Positions 6,416 to 6,515 of a DNA stretch of 6,515 nt are shown in pieces (positions within the stretch are counted from its first letter, which is position 1; each line of letters starts with the position of its first letter). The translations under genes were made by a program, and so were the position numbers. Source of the stretch: Pseudomonadota bacterium (GTDB lineage: Bacteria; Desulfobacterota; Desulfobulbia; Desulfobulbales; JAGXFP01); contig DAOVJK010000181.1 in the NCBI GenBank assembly GCA_030673265.1, positions 1 to 6,515 on the forward strand, in the 5' to 3' direction. Below the pieces are notes generated by a model that searched no databases, had not been told where the DNA came from, and was given only the letters and a program-made list of their open reading frames with translations.

Positions 6416-6433
6416 AATCATCTTAAGATTATT
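6416..6433. repeat. Second imperfect palindrome upstream of the promoter
   Basis: The 18-base stretch AATCATCTTAAGATTATT pairs at eight of nine positions, with a perfect 10-base core ATCTTAAGAT at 6420-6429. It lies about 80 bases upstream of the proposed -35 box, a distance compatible with an activator or a second operator. Its sequence differs from the palindrome at 6334-6349 apart from the TTAA centre, and no regulator gene is visible nearby. Confidence 0.3.
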
Positions 6434-6515
6434 CATTTACATTATTATCTTGGATCCTTTTTCAACAATCTTCAATTAGCGGAGCCTATTCTTCTCGAAG
6501 ATCACTTAGCTGAAC

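Larger units (their letters stand above)
6280..6515. other. AT-rich non-coding upstream region
   Basis: These 236 bases contain no convincing gene on either strand. Apparent minus-strand starts run into stops within a few codons, as in ATGTAA near 6440. The region holds the promoter candidate and two palindromes listed separately. No strong hairpin followed by a T-run is visible. It is most likely the control region of the operon; the right edge cuts it before any neighbouring gene appears. Confidence 0.6.

Noticed and set aside
1..6515. CRISPR array, tRNA, rRNA, insertion sequence or prophage remains
   Set aside because: No spaced direct repeats, RNA gene signatures, transposase motifs or terminal inverted repeats were seen on either strand.

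Overview
The window holds one compact bacterial operon. All seven genes lie on the minus strand, so the operon reads from right to left. In transcription order they are: a FabF-type beta-ketoacyl-ACP synthase, an acyl carrier protein, two different phytoene-desaturase/RetSat-type FAD oxidoreductases, a FabG-type ketoreductase, a FabZ-type dehydratase, and a FabI-type enoyl-ACP reductase cut off by the left edge. Five of these are the elongation parts of a type II fatty acid synthase. The two flavoproteins are not part of ordinary fatty acid synthesis, and they make this a specialised lipid or polyene biosynthetic cluster.

Layout, right to left. Bases 6515-6280 are AT-rich and non-coding. They hold a good sigma70-like promoter, an imperfect palindrome over its -35 box, and a second palindrome further upstream. 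The synthase (6279-5029) follows, then a 140-base AT-rich gap with a weak internal promoter candidate, then the ACP (4888-4637). From the ACP on, the genes are packed. The first oxidoreductase most likely starts at a GTG 8 bases after the ACP. The second starts on an ATGA overlap. fabG follows after 8 bases. fabZ overlaps fabG by 14 bases, and fabI overlaps or abuts the end of fabZ. This points to a single transcript with translational coupling.

How the genes may work together (inference). The synthase extends an acyl chain on the dedicated ACP, FabG and FabZ reduce and dehydrate it, and the FabI-like protein can saturate the enoyl bond. The two flavoproteins would desaturate, isomerise or reduce double bonds in the growing or finished chain. 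From memory, this combination (FabF, ACP, FabG, FabZ and CrtI-like oxidoreductases) is what comparative genomics proposed for ladderane lipid synthesis in anammox bacteria, with related clusters in some non-anammox bacteria such as Desulfotalea. The product here cannot be read from sequence. No radical SAM enzyme, methyltransferase, acyltransferase, thioesterase, KAS III or phosphopantetheinyl transferase is visible, but the operon continues past the left edge.

Organism: a bacterium with roughly balanced GC in genes, AT-rich intergenic DNA and Shine-Dalgarno starts. A Desulfobacterota, Planctomycetota or Zixibacteria-like lineage would fit the gene content, but nothing here fixes the taxon.
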